This document shows positions 50,824 to 61,914 of a DNA stretch of 64,000 nt, in pieces; positions within the stretch are counted from its first letter, which is position 1; each line of letters opens with the position of its first letter. Made by a program: the position numbers and the translations under genes. Below the pieces are notes generated by a model. The model saw nothing but the letters and a program-made list of their open reading frames with translations, was not told the origin of the DNA and made no database searches. The stretch is from the NCBI RefSeq assembly GCF_004025325.1, contig NZ_RSFE01000002.1, positions 248,001 through 312,000 on the forward strand. Reading direction: 5' to 3'. The DNA is from Pseudidiomarina gelatinasegens (GTDB lineage Bacteria; Pseudomonadota; Gammaproteobacteria; Enterobacterales; Alteromonadaceae).

Positions 50824-51591
50824 TTAACGAATAATTCCACGTGGGCTATTTAGCACAAAATCAATCATTGGCTGTAGCTCGGTTTCAGCATCAAGCTCGC
50901 GCATTTTTTCGACCGCTTCTTGAATGGTCAGCCCTTGGCGATACAATAATTTGAATGCCCGTTTAATATTCAATATCTGATTTGGTTTAAAGCCACGGCG
51001 TTTTAAGCCTTCCACATTGATTGTACGCGGTGCTGCATTGTGCCCCTGCGCCATAATGTATGGCGGAATGTCCTGAACCACCACCGAATTAACCGCAGTG
51101 AATGCATGTGCACCAATGTGACAAAATTGATGAACACCGGTGAATCCGCCAAGAATGGCCCAATCACCCACGTGCACATGCCCAGCCAGTGTGGTGTTAT
51201 TGGCTAGAATTACGTTGTCACCCACCATGCAGTCATGCGCGACATGAACATAAGCCATCAATAAGTTGTTGCTGCCTAGCTGAGTCAAGCCTTGATCTTG
51301 CACCGTGCCACGATGAATGGTGACACACTCGCGAATGACATTATTATCGCCAATCACTAAGCGCGTAGGTTCGCCCTTATATTTTTTATCTTGGCAATCT
51401 TCCCCCACCGAGGCAAATTGAAATATTCGGTTATTCTTACCCAGTGTTGTTGGGCCACGCAGCACCACATGTGGACCAATGACACAATTGTCACCGACTT
51501 CAACATCGGCCCCAACAATGCTGTAAGGACCAATTTCAACGTTCTTCCCAATACGGGCTGAATCATCAATGATAGCGGTAGGATGTATCAC
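50824..51591 (-). CDS. lpxA: LpxA, UDP-N-acetylglucosamine O-acyltransferase
   Basis: First enzyme of lipid A synthesis, transferring a 3-hydroxyacyl chain from acyl carrier protein to UDP-GlcNAc. The 255 residues form a left-handed beta helix of hexapeptide repeats ('IGKNVEIGPYSIVGADVEVG') with the catalytic His in 'AYVHVAHDCMVG' and a C-terminal helical domain. It starts directly after fabZ (no gap) and uses the same hydroxyacyl-ACP pool. Standard length is about 262. Confidence 0.97.
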   Translation of the reverse strand: MIHPTAIIDDSARIGKNVEIGPYSIVGADVEVGDNCVIGPHVVLRGPTTLGKNNRIFQFASVGEDCQDKKYKGEPTRLVIGDNNVIRECVTIHRGTVQDQGLTQLGSNNLLMAYVHVAHDCMVGDNVILANNTTLAGHVHVGDWAILGGFTGVHQFCHIGAHAFTAVNSVVVQDIPPYIMAQGHNAAPRTINVEGLKRRGFKPNQILNIKRAFKLLYRQGLTIQEAVEKMRELDAETELQPMIDFVLNSPRGIIR

Positions 51592-52044
51592 TTAGGTTTC
51601 CCTTCTTGCACAGATGATATCGCAGCTGCATGCCAATTCACCATCAACATCAGCTCGCCCTTTAAAGACCCAAATGCCCCGACGTTCTTTTTCAAACGTA
51701 ACGTGTAAATTTAACGTATCACCCGGTAACACCTGACGTTTAAAGCGCGCATTATCAACACCTGCAAATAAGTATAAGTCATTCACACCAGGTTGGCTGG
51801 CGGTGATTTTAAAACCAAGGAGCCCAGACGCTTGCGCAAGTGCCTCAAGAATAAGCACCCCAGGAAAAATTGGATTACCCGGAAAGTGACCTGTAAAAAT
51901 TGGTTCATTCACGGTGATGTTTTTTACCGCATGAATCGTTGTTTTGTTATCACAGGAAACAACTTTATCAACCAGTAAAAATGGATACCGGTGGGGTAAT
52001 AAACTGAGTATTTCTTTAATATCAAATGCGCCACTCTCAGACAA
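51592..52044 (-). CDS. fabZ: FabZ, (3R)-hydroxyacyl-ACP dehydratase
   Basis: Dehydratase of type II fatty acid synthesis, 150 residues, competing with LpxA for hydroxyacyl-ACP. The hot-dog fold has the catalytic His in [20 protein letters not shown] and the Glu in the same helix. '[17 protein letters not shown]' opens the protein. It lies between lpxD (27 bases) and lpxA (0), the conserved placement. Confidence 0.97.
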   Translation of the reverse strand: MSESGAFDIKEILSLLPHRYPFLLVDKVVSCDNKTTIHAVKNITVNEPIFTGHFPGNPIFPGVLILEALAQASGLLGFKITASQPGVNDLYLFAGVDNARFKRQVLPGDTLNLHVTFEKERRGIWVFKGRADVDGELACSCDIICARRET

Positions 52045-52071
52045 AGCGTCATCCTCGTTTTTAATTAATTA

Positions 52072-53091
52072 TTAGTTATTAAGTTGCTTTTCAATTTTCT
52101 TAACGCGCTGAAACAAGTCGTCAAGCTGGCGATAACGCGCACCATTTCGTCGCCATTCGCGTTGTGGCGCTGCTGGAATACCCGAAGCATAAGCGCCAGG
52201 TTCAGTGATTTCCTTAATAACCATGGAAAAACCACTGATTTGAACATCATCACACACTGAAATATGGCCATTTATCGCGGTCGCACCGCCAATCAAACAG
52301 CGCTTACCAATACGGCAGCTGCCTGCTAAAACTGTGCATCCGGCTATCGCTGTGTCTTCGTCAATAAATACGTTGTGTGCAATCTGGCACTGATTATCAA
52401 TAATCACGCCATCGCTAATTATCGTATCGTCTAGCGCGCCACGATCAATTGTAGTACTCGCACCAATATCGACACGATTACCAATAACCACGCGGCCGAG
52501 TTGTGGGATTTTTATCCACTTGCCGCCTTCATTGGCCCAACCAAATCCGTCAGCACCAATCACGGTGCCCGCATGCACTAAGCAATTTTCGCCAATTACA
52601 CAGTTGTGATAAATCACCACATGCTGCCATAACTGCGTGCCAACTCCGATACGCGTATTCGGGCCAATATAACAACCCACGCCAACCGTGACATTATCAG
52701 CCAGTTCAACCTGCTCAGCAATAACAGCATTGGCGCCTATTGACACGTTTTGCCCAATCTTTGCAGTCGCGTGAACCTGAGCACTGGGATGAATGCCATC
52801 GGCAGGTTTCGGAGTGGTATCCAATAATTGCGCAACTTTAGCAAAGCCAGCGTAAGGGTTTTTCATTCGTAAAGCAGCCATACCATCAGGCACATCAACA
52901 TCAGGCGCAACAATAACTGCGCTGGCTTGGCTACTATCGAGCTGACTGCGATATTTTTCGTTGGCTAAAAACGCAATATGCCCCGGCTTGGCCGAGGCAA
53001 GTGTTGCTACACCTTGAATGGGCAGTGCAGGGTCACCCTGCACGTCCGCACCTATTGCGTCAGCGAGCTGCTGCAATGTCAGTGTTTGCAT
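52072..53091 (-). CDS. lpxD: LpxD, UDP-3-O-(3-hydroxyacyl)glucosamine N-acyltransferase
   Basis: Third lipid A enzyme, 339 residues from the ATG at 53091. The N-terminal uridine-binding domain ('GVATLASAKPGHIAFLANEKYRSQL') precedes the hexapeptide helix ('IGQNVSIGANAVIAEQVELADNV') with the catalytic His in 'DNQCQIAHNVFI'. A C-terminal helix closes the trimer. A GTG at 53106, overlapping the skp stop, is an alternative start giving 344 residues; homologues support the later ATG. Confidence 0.95.
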   Translation of the reverse strand: MQTLTLQQLADAIGADVQGDPALPIQGVATLASAKPGHIAFLANEKYRSQLDSSQASAVIVAPDVDVPDGMAALRMKNPYAGFAKVAQLLDTTPKPADGIHPSAQVHATAKIGQNVSIGANAVIAEQVELADNVTVGVGCYIGPNTRIGVGTQLWQHVVIYHNCVIGENCLVHAGTVIGADGFGWANEGGKWIKIPQLGRVVIGNRVDIGASTTIDRGALDDTIISDGVIIDNQCQIAHNVFIDEDTAIAGCTVLAGSCRIGKRCLIGGATAINGHISVCDDVQISGFSMVIKEITEPGAYASGIPAAPQREWRRNGARYRQLDDLFQRVKKIEKQLNN

Positions 53092-53095
53092 TAAC

Positions 53096-53611
53096 TTAGT
53101 TTCCACCTGTCATTTTTTTGATGACTTCATCAGTGAGATTAGCAGCGTCATTTCCATAAACCAGTGCGCTACGTTGCAATACCACGTCAAAGCTTTGCTC
53201 AGTAGCAACATTTTGTGCGTTACGCATCACTTCGCCCATGAGCTGATCGCGAACTTCATTACCGCGACGGTTCATGTCTTCACGCAATGCTTTAACTTTT
53301 AACTGACGTGTTGTGTCGAGCATTTCCATCTCACGTTCCATCGTTACACGCTCGCCTGGCGACATGATTGACGCATCACGCTGAGCTTTTTCACTCAAGC
53401 CACGCATTTTTTCTTCAATTGCGTTTACTTCTTCAATTTGTGCTTTAAATTCGTCTTGAATTTGTTGTTCTAAGTTACGCGCCTGTGGCAGGTTAGCCAG
53501 AACTTCTTGCACGCTCACAAAACCAATTTTCTGCTGAGCTTCAGCAGCATTAGCAAACAACGCAGACGAAAGTAGTGCAATTGCAATGCTCGATTTAACA
53601 ATAGCTTTCAC
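53096..53611 (-). CDS. skp: Skp (OmpH) periplasmic chaperone
   Basis: A 171-residue chaperone that carries unfolded outer-membrane proteins from Sec to the BAM complex. A signal peptide ('IAIALLSSALFANAAEA', cut near residue 25) precedes a mostly helical, charged body ('NLEQQIQDEFKAQIEEVNAIEEKM') that forms the jellyfish tentacles. The C-terminal part folds back into the trimer core. It lies 20 bases after bamA, its client complex. Confidence 0.94.
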   Translation of the reverse strand: MKAIVKSSIAIALLSSALFANAAEAQQKIGFVSVQEVLANLPQARNLEQQIQDEFKAQIEEVNAIEEKMRGLSEKAQRDASIMSPGERVTMEREMEMLDTTRQLKVKALREDMNRRGNEVRDQLMGEVMRNAQNVATEQSFDVVLQRSALVYGNDAANLTDEVIKKMTGGN

Positions 53612-53631
53612 ATTTAACTCCTTGATATTTA

Positions 53632-56151
53632 TTAGAATGTTGTACCGATATTAAACGTAAATGTCTGCGTTCGATCGGACAGTTCAGATTGTATTGGTCG
53701 ACCAAATGATAAGGTTATTGGCCCCATTGGTGACAACCATTGTATCGAAACACCGGCCGAAGCGCGATAGTGGGTTGGTTCACTAAAGTCTTTTAACTCT
53801 TGCGAGCCACTTGCTAAACCTAGCTGGCTATACGCATCGTAGTCAAATTCCGTGTCCCAGACATTACCTACATCAAGATAAAAACTCGTACGAACGGTGT
53901 TCTTATTCTCTTCTGAAATAAACGGTGTTGGTACAATAAGTTCCAAACCACCTACAACCATCGCATTACCACCTACTGAGAACTCACTCACAGCAAGCAA
54001 ATCAGCACCAGGGTGCGTTGGCAATCCAGTTGGTACGCCATAGTACCCTGGCTGTCCCGAAATACTCTGTGGATAACGGTAGACCGCGCGAGGACCTATA
54101 GTGTTCCCCTCAAACCCACGTAAGTTATCACGACCACCTAAGCGGAAGTTTTCATAAAACGGGAACAAGTAATCGTTGCCAGCGTCGTCGCTACCATAAC
54201 CATTACCGTAACCTAACCGCAGGCGTGTCATAAATACAAAGCCGTGATCGTTAGTTATTGGTAAATAGTGACGGAAGTCATAACTGGTTCGGAAGTAATT
54301 CACATCACTGTTGGGTGTTGCCACTTCGAACTGCAAGGTATTTTGTGTACCCGCTGTTGGGAACATACCGCGGTTTAACGTAACGCGGCTAATCCCCGCC
54401 GACAGTTCGAATATATCAAACGAAACCCCTTGGTTTGGGTTTTGCTCGTCAACATAAGGGCCATAGAAGCGTGACACTTGATCGTAACTATCAACGTTGG
54501 TGATTTGCTCGTTACGATAGGTTGCGCCGAAGTTAATGCTTGTAACTTCATTAATTGGGAAACCGATTGAGCTACCAATACCATATTGCTTTTTATTGTA
54601 GCGAATATAGTTTTCTAAGTTACCTGCATCAAACTCACTCATGTATAACTGACCTGAGAGGCTGACACCGTCTTTGGTCAAGTAACGGTCCGTGTAAGAG
54701 ATGGAAGCACTCTTATTATAGCGATTGGTATTTAAGTTAATCGCTGCACGGTTACCCGTACCTAAGAAGTTTTCTTGTGATAAACCAAGCCCAACCTGAA
54801 AGCCAGAATAATCGCCGTAACCTAAGGTGAAATTAAAGCTGCCTGATGGCTGCTCTTTCACAGTAAAATCGACTTCAACACGATCGTCGTCACTGTCTGA
54901 TTTACGTGTCGATGTTTCAACGGTTTCAAAGAAACCAAGGCGCTCAAGGCGAACTTTACTTTGTTCGATGAGCATATCGTTCAGTGGCGCACCTTCAAGT
55001 TGGCGCATTTCACGACGAAGTACTTCATCGGCGGTTACGTTATTGCCAATAAAATTAATACGGTCAACATAGATGCGTTGTCCAGGCGTTACCGAGAAGG
55101 TTAAATCAACATCATTGCTGCCTTCTTCCATATCTGGAATTGCTCGCACTTCAGGGTATGCATAACCGTAACGGCCGTAAAACTTAGAAATCGCTTCTTC
55201 TAAAAAGGTGATTTGTTCAGCGTTGTAGCGGGTACCTGATTCAATCGACACAAGGCGTTTTATCACCTCATCGTGCCCTTTCAGATCGCCAATAACAGTA
55301 ACATTTCGCACATTGTAAACATCGCCTTCATTAACATTGATGGTGATATAAACACCCTCTTTGTCCGGCGTCATGCTCACTTGTACCGATTCAATCTGCA
55401 CCGCTAAGTAACCACGGTTACGATAAAAACTTTCAAGCTTTTCCAAATCGCCCGTTAGCTGTTGCTTCTGATAACGGCGTTCGCCAATGAAGTTCCACCA
55501 AGGCAATTGGTCTTTCAATTCAAAATCAGCTAATAACTGGTCGTCGGTAAAACTCTTATTACCAACAATGTTTATTTGCTCAATTTCTGCTGAGTCGCCC
55601 TCATCAAACACTAAGCTTAAACGCACGCGGTTACGCGGCAATTCAATCACGCTAATATCAACACTGGCATTGTACTTACCAACGCCGTGGAAGAAGTCTT
55701 CCAAGCCTGATTCAATGGATGCAATCATGGTGCGATCGAGTTGCTCACCCACCACAATGCCACTATCCGTTAAGCTTTGTTCAAGCTGCTCATCTTCAAT
55801 TTCTTTGTTACCGTCAAACTCAATACCGGAAATTGTCGGGCGTTCAATCACGTTAAAAATTAACGTGTTACCTTCGCGAAGAACCACAATATTTTCAAAG
55901 TACGCGGCTGAGTTTAGTGAACGTATGCTGGCGCGAATTCGATTCGCATCAATTTGGTCGCCAACGCGAATGGGGATATAAGTTAATGCGGCGCCTAAAG
56001 CTACACGCTGCAAACCGCGCACACGAATATCTTCAACCACAAATACATCATTATTTATTTGCGAATTACTCTCGGCACTACTCGCCACTGCGTGTGCGGG
56101 AAGTGACGCCGCTGCAACCAGGGCGCTTAAGAACAGCTGTTTCAACGTCAT
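53632..56151 (-). CDS. bamA: BamA, outer-membrane assembly factor
   Basis: Omp85 core of the BAM complex, 839 residues. A signal peptide (about 1-23) is followed by five POTRA domains (about 35-430; '[23 protein letters not shown]' opens the first) and a 16-strand barrel. The L6 loop motif is near '[11 protein letters not shown]' (R-G-F/Y-x-G type) and the C-terminal 'TFNIGTTF' ends in Phe. rseP is 36 bases upstream. In E. coli this gene is under sigma-E control; I saw no clear sigma-E site just upstream here. Confidence 0.97.
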   Translation of the reverse strand: MTLKQLFLSALVAAASLPAHAVASSAESNSQINNDVFVVEDIRVRGLQRVALGAALTYIPIRVGDQIDANRIRASIRSLNSAAYFENIVVLREGNTLIFNVIERPTISGIEFDGNKEIEDEQLEQSLTDSGIVVGEQLDRTMIASIESGLEDFFHGVGKYNASVDISVIELPRNRVRLSLVFDEGDSAEIEQINIVGNKSFTDDQLLADFELKDQLPWWNFIGERRYQKQQLTGDLEKLESFYRNRGYLAVQIESVQVSMTPDKEGVYITINVNEGDVYNVRNVTVIGDLKGHDEVIKRLVSIESGTRYNAEQITFLEEAISKFYGRYGYAYPEVRAIPDMEEGSNDVDLTFSVTPGQRIYVDRINFIGNNVTADEVLRREMRQLEGAPLNDMLIEQSKVRLERLGFFETVETSTRKSDSDDDRVEVDFTVKEQPSGSFNFTLGYGDYSGFQVGLGLSQENFLGTGNRAAINLNTNRYNKSASISYTDRYLTKDGVSLSGQLYMSEFDAGNLENYIRYNKKQYGIGSSIGFPINEVTSINFGATYRNEQITNVDSYDQVSRFYGPYVDEQNPNQGVSFDIFELSAGISRVTLNRGMFPTAGTQNTLQFEVATPNSDVNYFRTSYDFRHYLPITNDHGFVFMTRLRLGYGNGYGSDDAGNDYLFPFYENFRLGGRDNLRGFEGNTIGPRAVYRYPQSISGQPGYYGVPTGLPTHPGADLLAVSEFSVGGNAMVVGGLELIVPTPFISEENKNTVRTSFYLDVGNVWDTEFDYDAYSQLGLASGSQELKDFSEPTHYRASAGVSIQWLSPMGPITLSFGRPIQSELSDRTQTFTFNIGTTF

Positions 56152-56187
56152 TCTGTGCTACTTAATTGTTATGTTGTACATGTCGTT

Positions 56188-57543
56188 TCATTGCGACAAA
56201 CGCAAAATATCATTACTGATAGCGATTGCCATAAGCGCAAAAATTAGAATCCCGCCAATGCGGTAACAAACTTCTTGGACACCATCTGAAACCGGCTTTC
56301 CGCGCGCACCTTCAATGGCTAAAAACGCGAGGTGGCCGCCGTCAAGTATTGGTAACGGAACCAGATTAATAATACCCAAGTTGACACTAATTAATGCTAG
56401 AAACCCTAAAAAATAAACTAAGCCATAACTGGCTGTAGCTCCTGCTCCTTCTGCGATCGCTACTGGACCGCTCAAGTTACTTACTGAAACCGTTCCAGTT
56501 AGTAGCTTGCCAATCATTTTTACACTTAGAACCATGAGTTCCCAAGTGCGGTGCACACCTTGTGTGAACCCTTCAATCAACCCAAACTGCTGAGTAAATC
56601 GATATTCATCAGGGTACGGCGCTACCGTTGGCTCCACCCCAAGAAATCCAATCTGTTGTTCGTTAACTTCACGCTGCCCAAGTGTTACTTCCAGCGTGCG
56701 CATTTCGCCAGCACGTTCTACGGTAATTTCTACCGATTCGCCAGCGGCTTGCATAATCAAGTCTCTCGTTTGAGGCCAATCAGTTATAGGAGTTCCATCA
56801 AATGCTATAATTTTATCGTTTACTTGAATGCCCGCAGCTGCTGCTGGGGAATTTTCTGCCACGTAACTTAACACCAACGACACTTGAGGTTGGAATGGCT
56901 GCATCCCCAACGCAACAAACATTGGCTGTTGCTTATCATCCAGACGCCAGGTGCGAATATCCAATTGATAGTCACGTAAACGATTATTGGTATCCCGTGT
57001 TTGCACCGTTACTACGTCGTTACCTAAGGCTGCTGCCAGGTGCAAATTAACCTGTTGCCAGTCTTCGGTAGTGCTGTTATTTACCGCAATAATCTCACTT
57101 GGCGTTTGCACGCCAGCCTGCGCTGCAATCGAATTTGGTGCCACCTCACCAATAATTGGTTTTACAGAAGGCACACCAATTAAAAACATGGCCCACAACA
57201 CCGCAATAGCCAGCACAAAATTCGCTATAGGCCCAGCAGCAACAATTGCTGCACGTTGCGCCACTGTTTTCGAATTAAAGCTTAACGCACGATCTGCTGG
57301 CGCAACCGTATCGACACGCTCATCGAGCATGCGAACATAACCACCTAAAGGAATCAAGCCAACTTGATAAACGGTGCCGTCTCGAGCTACGCGTTTCCAG
57401 ATTGGTTTACCAAAGCCTACCGAGAAAGTCAGAACCTTGACACCGCAGCGTCGGGCGACCCAAAAATGACCAAATTCATGAAAGGTCACGAGTATCCCAA
57501 GGGTGACAATAAATGCACCGAGCGACCAAACAATACTACCCAT
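56188..57543 (-). CDS. rseP: RseP site-2 metalloprotease
   Basis: Intramembrane zinc protease of 451 residues that makes the second cut in RseA, freeing RpoE. The zinc motif is HEFGH (residues 22-26) in the first membrane span and the third ligand lies in NLVPLPILDGGHL near the C-terminus. Two PDZ domains occupy the middle (about 110-300) and the last spans follow. The start overlaps the dxr stop by one base (TAATG). It links this cluster with rpoE/rseA at 34005-35248. Confidence 0.96.
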   Translation of the reverse strand: MGSIVWSLGAFIVTLGILVTFHEFGHFWVARRCGVKVLTFSVGFGKPIWKRVARDGTVYQVGLIPLGGYVRMLDERVDTVAPADRALSFNSKTVAQRAAIVAAGPIANFVLAIAVLWAMFLIGVPSVKPIIGEVAPNSIAAQAGVQTPSEIIAVNNSTTEDWQQVNLHLAAALGNDVVTVQTRDTNNRLRDYQLDIRTWRLDDKQQPMFVALGMQPFQPQVSLVLSYVAENSPAAAAGIQVNDKIIAFDGTPITDWPQTRDLIMQAAGESVEITVERAGEMRTLEVTLGQREVNEQQIGFLGVEPTVAPYPDEYRFTQQFGLIEGFTQGVHRTWELMVLSVKMIGKLLTGTVSVSNLSGPVAIAEGAGATASYGLVYFLGFLALISVNLGIINLVPLPILDGGHLAFLAIEGARGKPVSDGVQEVCYRIGGILIFALMAIAISNDILRLSQ

Positions 57544-58733
57544 TATGAAAACCGCTCCACTTGCTGTCGTGCACTCGCACGTGCCTCACCATCGAGTTCA
57601 ATTAAACCTTCGACCGTATCGAGTTCACGTCGGTTCAATTGATTTAATACACTATCACAAATGTGCGCGATAGCGGTGAACGGAATACGTTGTTCCAGGA
57701 AAGCTGCAACCGCAATTTCATTCGCTGCGTTTAGTGCGGTGGTTGCCCACTGTCCTTCCCAACATGCGTCTATCGCAAGCTGCAAACACGGGTAACGTGC
57801 GGGGTCGGCTGGCATAAATGTCAATGCGCCTAAGCTTAAAAAGTCTAAAGCTTCCACACCGCTTGGTATGCGCTCTGGGTAGCTCAAACCATAGGCTATT
57901 GGCGTGCGCATATCGGGTTGCCCTAGCTGCGCCAAAACGGAACCGTCCAGATAACTAACCATTGAATGAATCACGCTTTGCGGATGTACCACAACCTGCA
58001 ATTGCTCGCGTTTACAATTGAATAACCAGCGCGCTTCAATGTATTCCAGGCCCTTGTTCAGCATGGTTGCTGAATCGACGGAAATTTTTTGGCCCATCGA
58101 CCAGTTCGGATGATTGCATGCAGCAGTTGGCGTTTGCTGCGCAAGTTCTGCCAGAGGTAATTCTCGAAATGGCCCACCAGAGCCCGTTAACAGTATCTGG
58201 TTTATGCCAGCTTGCGCTAAGTCAGCATGCCCAAGCGGTTGTTGCACTTCTTTTGGCAAACATTGATAAATCGCGTTATGTTCACTGTCAATAGGGAGCA
58301 ATTCAGCCCCGTTAGTTGCGACCGCATCCATAAATATCTGGCCCGACATGACTAAGGCTTCTTTGTTGGCAAGTAAAACGCGCTTTCCAGCTTTTACTGC
58401 TGCCATGGTCGGCATTAGTCCAGCTGCACCTACAATAGCCGCCATCACCGTATCAACTTGCTCAGCCGCAGCAACCTGCGCCAATGCAGATTCACCCGCG
58501 AGCACTTCGCACTGAATACCACCAAGCTTCTGCTGCAGCGCCTGAGCAGCCTGCTCATCAGCCATAACCGCGTATTCAGGACGATGTTTTAAGCACAGCT
58601 CGGCCATTGCTTCAACGTTGCCATTTGCCGTCAGCGCAAACACTTCAAAACGTTCAGGTTGCATTGCCACCACGGCCAGTGTGTTTTGACCGATTGACCC
58701 TGTTGCACCTAAAATCGTAATTCGTTGTTTCAT
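57543..58733 (-). CDS. dxr: Dxr (IspC), 1-deoxy-D-xylulose 5-phosphate reductoisomerase
   Basis: First committed enzyme of the MEP pathway, 396 residues. The NADPH site is [11 protein letters not shown], and '[12 protein letters not shown]', '[13 protein letters not shown]' and '[10 protein letters not shown]' carry the metal and substrate ligands. Order here is uppS-cdsA-dxr, whereas E. coli has frr-dxr-uppS-cdsA. IspD and IspF of the same pathway are at 16266-17470. The stop overlaps the rseP start. Confidence 0.97.
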   Translation of the reverse strand: MKQRITILGATGSIGQNTLAVVAMQPERFEVFALTANGNVEAMAELCLKHRPEYAVMADEQAAQALQQKLGGIQCEVLAGESALAQVAAAEQVDTVMAAIVGAAGLMPTMAAVKAGKRVLLANKEALVMSGQIFMDAVATNGAELLPIDSEHNAIYQCLPKEVQQPLGHADLAQAGINQILLTGSGGPFRELPLAELAQQTPTAACNHPNWSMGQKISVDSATMLNKGLEYIEARWLFNCKREQLQVVVHPQSVIHSMVSYLDGSVLAQLGQPDMRTPIAYGLSYPERIPSGVEALDFLSLGALTFMPADPARYPCLQLAIDACWEGQWATTALNAANEIAVAAFLEQRIPFTAIAHICDSVLNQLNRRELDTVEGLIELDGEARASARQQVERFS

Positions 58734-58734
58734 A

Positions 58735-59598
58735 TCAGGTCAAAAACCACAAATAGGATAAGGTAAAAATTGGCAGCGCTGCGGTTAAACTATCAATACG
58801 GTCAAGTATTCCGCCATGACCGGGCAGTATTGAACCGCTGTCTTTTACCCCAGCACAGCGTTTAAACATACTTTCGTTCAAGTCACCAAACACCGATGCC
58901 ACCACCGTAACTAACCCGGTAATGTAATAGCCTGAGAATTGTTCAGCGGGAATTTTTAACCAATGTGCCAGCACCATCATCACCACAAAAGCGAGCGTTA
59001 TGCCGCCCAGTAGGCCTTCCATCGTTTTCCCCGGGCTCACCGCCGGCATTAGCTTGTTGCGCCCGTAGCGCACACCAGCGAAATAAGCACCTACATCGGC
59101 AGCCCACACCAGCAGCAATACAAACAGCACGGCGAAACCGCCAAATAACGGCTGCTCGGCATAATTTAACGACCGTACAGCAATCAGGCCAGCCCAGGCG
59201 GGCAATAGCGTTAACATGCCAAACACGCCCACTATCGAGCGTGTACGCGACCAAACACGCCGACTCCGCGGATAGTTAATAACTAATGCAGTGGCAATCA
59301 CCCACCACACACAACCCGCAATCACTAATACGTAAATGATGGGGTCAAGTTGGCCGTCTTGCCAAATTTGATTGAGTGGAACTAACCACGTTAACAGAGC
59401 TAACGCCGCAGCGATAAAAAGGGTGTACGCTATCCGTGCACTTTTTCGAGTCACATTCATTAACGGCGCCCATTCCCAAGCGCCGGCTGTCATCAGCACT
59501 ATGATTGCGACCGCAAACCAAAATAAAGGTAGCGCAAACACAACATAGAGTGCTAACGGGATTAAAAAGAGTGCGGTTAATATGCGTTGTTTAAGCAA
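58735..59598 (-). CDS. cdsA: CdsA phosphatidate cytidylyltransferase
   Basis: Inner-membrane enzyme of 287 residues that makes CDP-diacylglycerol, the precursor of phospholipids. About eight hydrophobic segments lead to the C-terminal family signature '[36 protein letters not shown]' (about 245-280, with the two-metal Asp residues). It overlaps uppS by 8 bases and lies 1 base from dxr's start. CTP for the reaction comes from PyrG. Confidence 0.95.
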   Translation of the reverse strand: MLKQRILTALFLIPLALYVVFALPLFWFAVAIIVLMTAGAWEWAPLMNVTRKSARIAYTLFIAAALALLTWLVPLNQIWQDGQLDPIIYVLVIAGCVWWVIATALVINYPRSRRVWSRTRSIVGVFGMLTLLPAWAGLIAVRSLNYAEQPLFGGFAVLFVLLLVWAADVGAYFAGVRYGRNKLMPAVSPGKTMEGLLGGITLAFVVMMVLAHWLKIPAEQFSGYYITGLVTVVASVFGDLNESMFKRCAGVKDSGSILPGHGGILDRIDSLTAALPIFTLSYLWFLT

Positions 59599-60385
59599 AC
59601 TTGTCCCCGGTCGTCACATCGGTATCTAAAATGGCCTGCTGGAGCTGCTCGCTGGTCAAGCCAAAACGGCGCTCTCGGCAACTGAAATCTGCGATCGCAG
59701 CAGCAAACTCACGATCATCAAAGTCCGGCCATAATACCTTGCTAAAATAAAATTCTGCATAAGCTAATTGCCACAACAGAAAATTGCTAATTCGGTGTTC
59801 GCCACCTGTTCTTATAAGTAAATCTGGTACCGGTTGGTCAGCAAGTTCCAATTGGCTTGCTAACAACGCAGTGGTTATTTCACTCGGCTGCAACTGCCCA
59901 GCAGCAACCTGCTCAGCTAATTTACGTGCAGCATTGGTAATATCCCAATGGCCGCCGTAATTCGCTGCTATGTTTAACGTTAATGCGGTATTGTCGGCCG
60001 TCATTTGTTCCGCTTCTTGCATTTGCTTTTGCAAGCGCGCGCTAAATGCTGACTTATCACCAACGATTTTTAGCCTAACATTGTACTTATGCAATTTCTT
60101 CACTTCGCGCTTCAAAACGGTCATGAACAGTTCCATCAGTACTGATACTTCTTGCTCAGGCCGATTCCAATTTTCGCTACTAAAAGCGAATAGCGTTAAC
60201 GACTCAATGCCTTTTTTACGGGCAAACTGCACCGCAGCACGAACAGCTTCCGCACCAGCTTTATGGCCGGCGGTACGCCGCTTGCCGCGCATTTGTGCCC
60301 AACGCCCGTTACCATCCATGATAATGGCCACGTGCCGTGGCATTGTAATTGTAGAGACTTCCGTTGTTGTCATATCGAGTGCCAT
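59591..60385 (-). CDS. uppS: UppS (IspU), undecaprenyl diphosphate synthase
   Basis: Cis-prenyltransferase of 264 residues making the C55 carrier for peptidoglycan and O-antigen. The catalytic motif is [11 protein letters not shown] (Asp), with '[15 protein letters not shown]' and '[23 protein letters not shown]' (substrate and Mg sites). The start is ATG at 60385 or 60373; neither has a clear ribosome site. It begins 6 bases from a terminator of the frr transcript that also carries a promoter. Confidence 0.96.
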   Translation of the reverse strand: MALDMTTTEVSTITMPRHVAIIMDGNGRWAQMRGKRRTAGHKAGAEAVRAAVQFARKKGIESLTLFAFSSENWNRPEQEVSVLMELFMTVLKREVKKLHKYNVRLKIVGDKSAFSARLQKQMQEAEQMTADNTALTLNIAANYGGHWDITNAARKLAEQVAAGQLQPSEITTALLASQLELADQPVPDLLIRTGGEHRISNFLLWQLAYAEFYFSKVLWPDFDDREFAAAIADFSCRERRFGLTSEQLQQAILDTDVTTGDKFA

Positions 60386-60390
60386 ACAAG

Positions 60391-60423
60391 AAAAAACGCC
60401 GTGCGAGTATACCTGACACGGCG
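60391..60423 (-). terminator. Intrinsic terminator downstream of frr
   Basis: On the minus strand a 7-bp stem CGCCGTG/CACGGCG with a 13-base loop is followed by six Ts (complement of 60396-60391). It sits 31 bases after the frr stop and 6 bases before the uppS start. Confidence 0.8.
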
Positions 60424-60434
60424 CGGTCCACCAA
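60406..60434 (-). promoter_or_regulatory. Candidate uppS promoter nested in the frr terminator
   Basis: On the minus strand, -35 TTGGTG (60434-60429), 17-base spacer and -10 TATACT (60411-60406). The -10 is in the loop of the hairpin at 60391-60423. Predicted transcription would begin near 60399, inside the 3' arm, leaving a leader of about 14 bases. Confidence 0.55.
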
Positions 60435-60454
60435 CGTGGAATAGCTACGACTGC

Positions 60455-61012
60455 TTAAACTTCCATCAAATCTTTTTCTTTTTCTACCAGCAGCTCGTCA
60501 ATTTTTGCGATATACGTGTCAGTTAGCTTTTGGATATCGTCCGTTGCTTTATGTTCTTCGTCTTCGCTAATTTCTTTTTCTTTCAATAATTCTTTCAAAT
60601 CGCTATTTGCATCACGGCGAATATTTCGTATCGCAACGCGGCCCTGCTCTGCTTCGTTACGCACTACTTTAACCAAATCGCGACGACGCTCTTCCGTTAA
60701 AGCTGGCAGTGGCACGCGAATCACGGTACCCGCTGACGCTGGGTTTAACCCCAAATCAGAGGTCATGATTGCTTTTTCAACAGCCGCAGTTGACGACTTA
60801 TCAAACACCGTTAATGCCAGTGTGCGCGAGTCTTCCACAGTTATGTTCGCAAGTTGCTTCAATGGGGTGTCAGAGCCGTAATATGGCACCATAACACCGT
60901 CAAGAATGCTTGGATGCGCACGACCCGTGCGCACTTTTGAGATTTGCGAGCGGAGCGCTTCAACGCTCTTTTCCATACGCTGCTTGGCATCTTGTTTTAT
61001 TTCGTTAATCAC
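60455..61012 (-). CDS. frr: Ribosome recycling factor
   Basis: Splits the post-termination ribosome together with EF-G; 185 residues, as in E. coli. The three-helix bundle with a small beta/alpha domain shows '[41 protein letters not shown]' near residues 25-65 and '[14 protein letters not shown]'. pyrH precedes by 42 bases. A terminator follows directly. Confidence 0.98.
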   Translation of the reverse strand: MINEIKQDAKQRMEKSVEALRSQISKVRTGRAHPSILDGVMVPYYGSDTPLKQLANITVEDSRTLALTVFDKSSTAAVEKAIMTSDLGLNPASAGTVIRVPLPALTEERRRDLVKVVRNEAEQGRVAIRNIRRDANSDLKELLKEKEISEDEEHKATDDIQKLTDTYIAKIDELLVEKEKDLMEV

Positions 61013-61054
61013 GTTTATTCATCCTTTCAATTCTTAACACATAAACACCGATGT

Positions 61055-61801
61055 TTATGCTTGTTCAACCACGCTTTCATTAGCGATTAGTGTACCTTCT
61101 TCTTCGCCCATAATCACGGCTCTTAATACACCTGGTTTATTCATATTAAATACACGAATTGGCAAGTTATGGTCACGCGCTAACGTAAACGCTGCTAAAT
61201 CCATAACTTTGAGTTGCTGTTCCAACACCTCATTATAACTGATTCGGCGGAACAGTTTAGCATTAGGATTGGTTACCGGGTCAGCTGAATATACGCCATC
61301 CACTTTGGTGCCTTTAAGAACCAATTCAGCTTCAATTTCAATACCACGTAAACACGCTGCTGAGTCGGTTGTAAAAAATGGATTACCAGTACCCGCTGAG
61401 AAGATCACGACCCGACCTGATTTCAGTAGGCTAATCGCATCAGCCCAATTGTAACTGTCACAAACACCAGCCAGTTCAATTGCTGACATCAATCGCGCAT
61501 TAACAAACGCACGATGCAACGCATCACGCATAGCAAGGCCGTTCATAACAGTTGCTAACATGCCCATGTGGTCACCGACCACGCGGTTCATGCCCGCTTT
61601 CGCTAAACCTTCACCACGGAACAGATTACCACCGCCAATCACCAGACCTACTTGTACGCCCAGCTCAACCAGCTCTTTAATTTCCTGAGCCATGCGGTCC
61701 AAAACTTTCGCATCAATGCCAAAGGGCTCATCACCCATTAACGCTTCACCACTTAATTTAAGTAGTACACGACGGTATGCAGGTTTGCTAGTTGGGGTCA
61801 T
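61055..61801 (-). CDS. pyrH: UMP kinase PyrH
   Basis: Bacterial UMP kinase of 248 residues, hexameric, phosphorylating UMP to UDP; allosterically controlled by GTP and UTP. '[13 protein letters not shown]', '[36 protein letters not shown]' (about 60-95) and '[20 protein letters not shown]' fit the family. GGAG lies 7 bases before the start. It sits between tsf's terminator and frr; no independent promoter was recognised. Confidence 0.97.
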   Translation of the reverse strand: MTPTSKPAYRRVLLKLSGEALMGDEPFGIDAKVLDRMAQEIKELVELGVQVGLVIGGGNLFRGEGLAKAGMNRVVGDHMGMLATVMNGLAMRDALHRAFVNARLMSAIELAGVCDSYNWADAISLLKSGRVVIFSAGTGNPFFTTDSAACLRGIEIEAELVLKGTKVDGVYSADPVTNPNAKLFRRISYNEVLEQQLKVMDLAAFTLARDHNLPIRVFNMNKPGVLRAVIMGEEEGTLIANESVVEQA

Positions 61802-61839
61802 CAGTTCGCTCCATGTTCAGGTTTTCGGGTTTTCACCCT

Positions 61840-61876
61840 AAAAAAAAACCGCATCCTGCCGAGCAGGATGCGGTTT
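61840..61876 (-). terminator. Intrinsic terminator after tsf
   Basis: A 14-bp stem AAACCGCATCCTGC/GCAGGATGCGGTTT with a 3-base loop is followed on the minus strand by a run of Ts (complement of 61848-61841). It closes the rpsB-tsf transcript 39 bases past the tsf stop, before pyrH. Confidence 0.95.
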
Positions 61877-61914
61877 CTATTATCGACTGTTTGTCGTCGG
61901 CAGCGTCATGGGCA

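Noticed and set aside
55487-55981. Plus-strand frame of 164 codons opposite bamA
   Set aside because: Antisense to a POTRA-coding region; Ser/Leu-rich composition is a shadow of bamA codon use.
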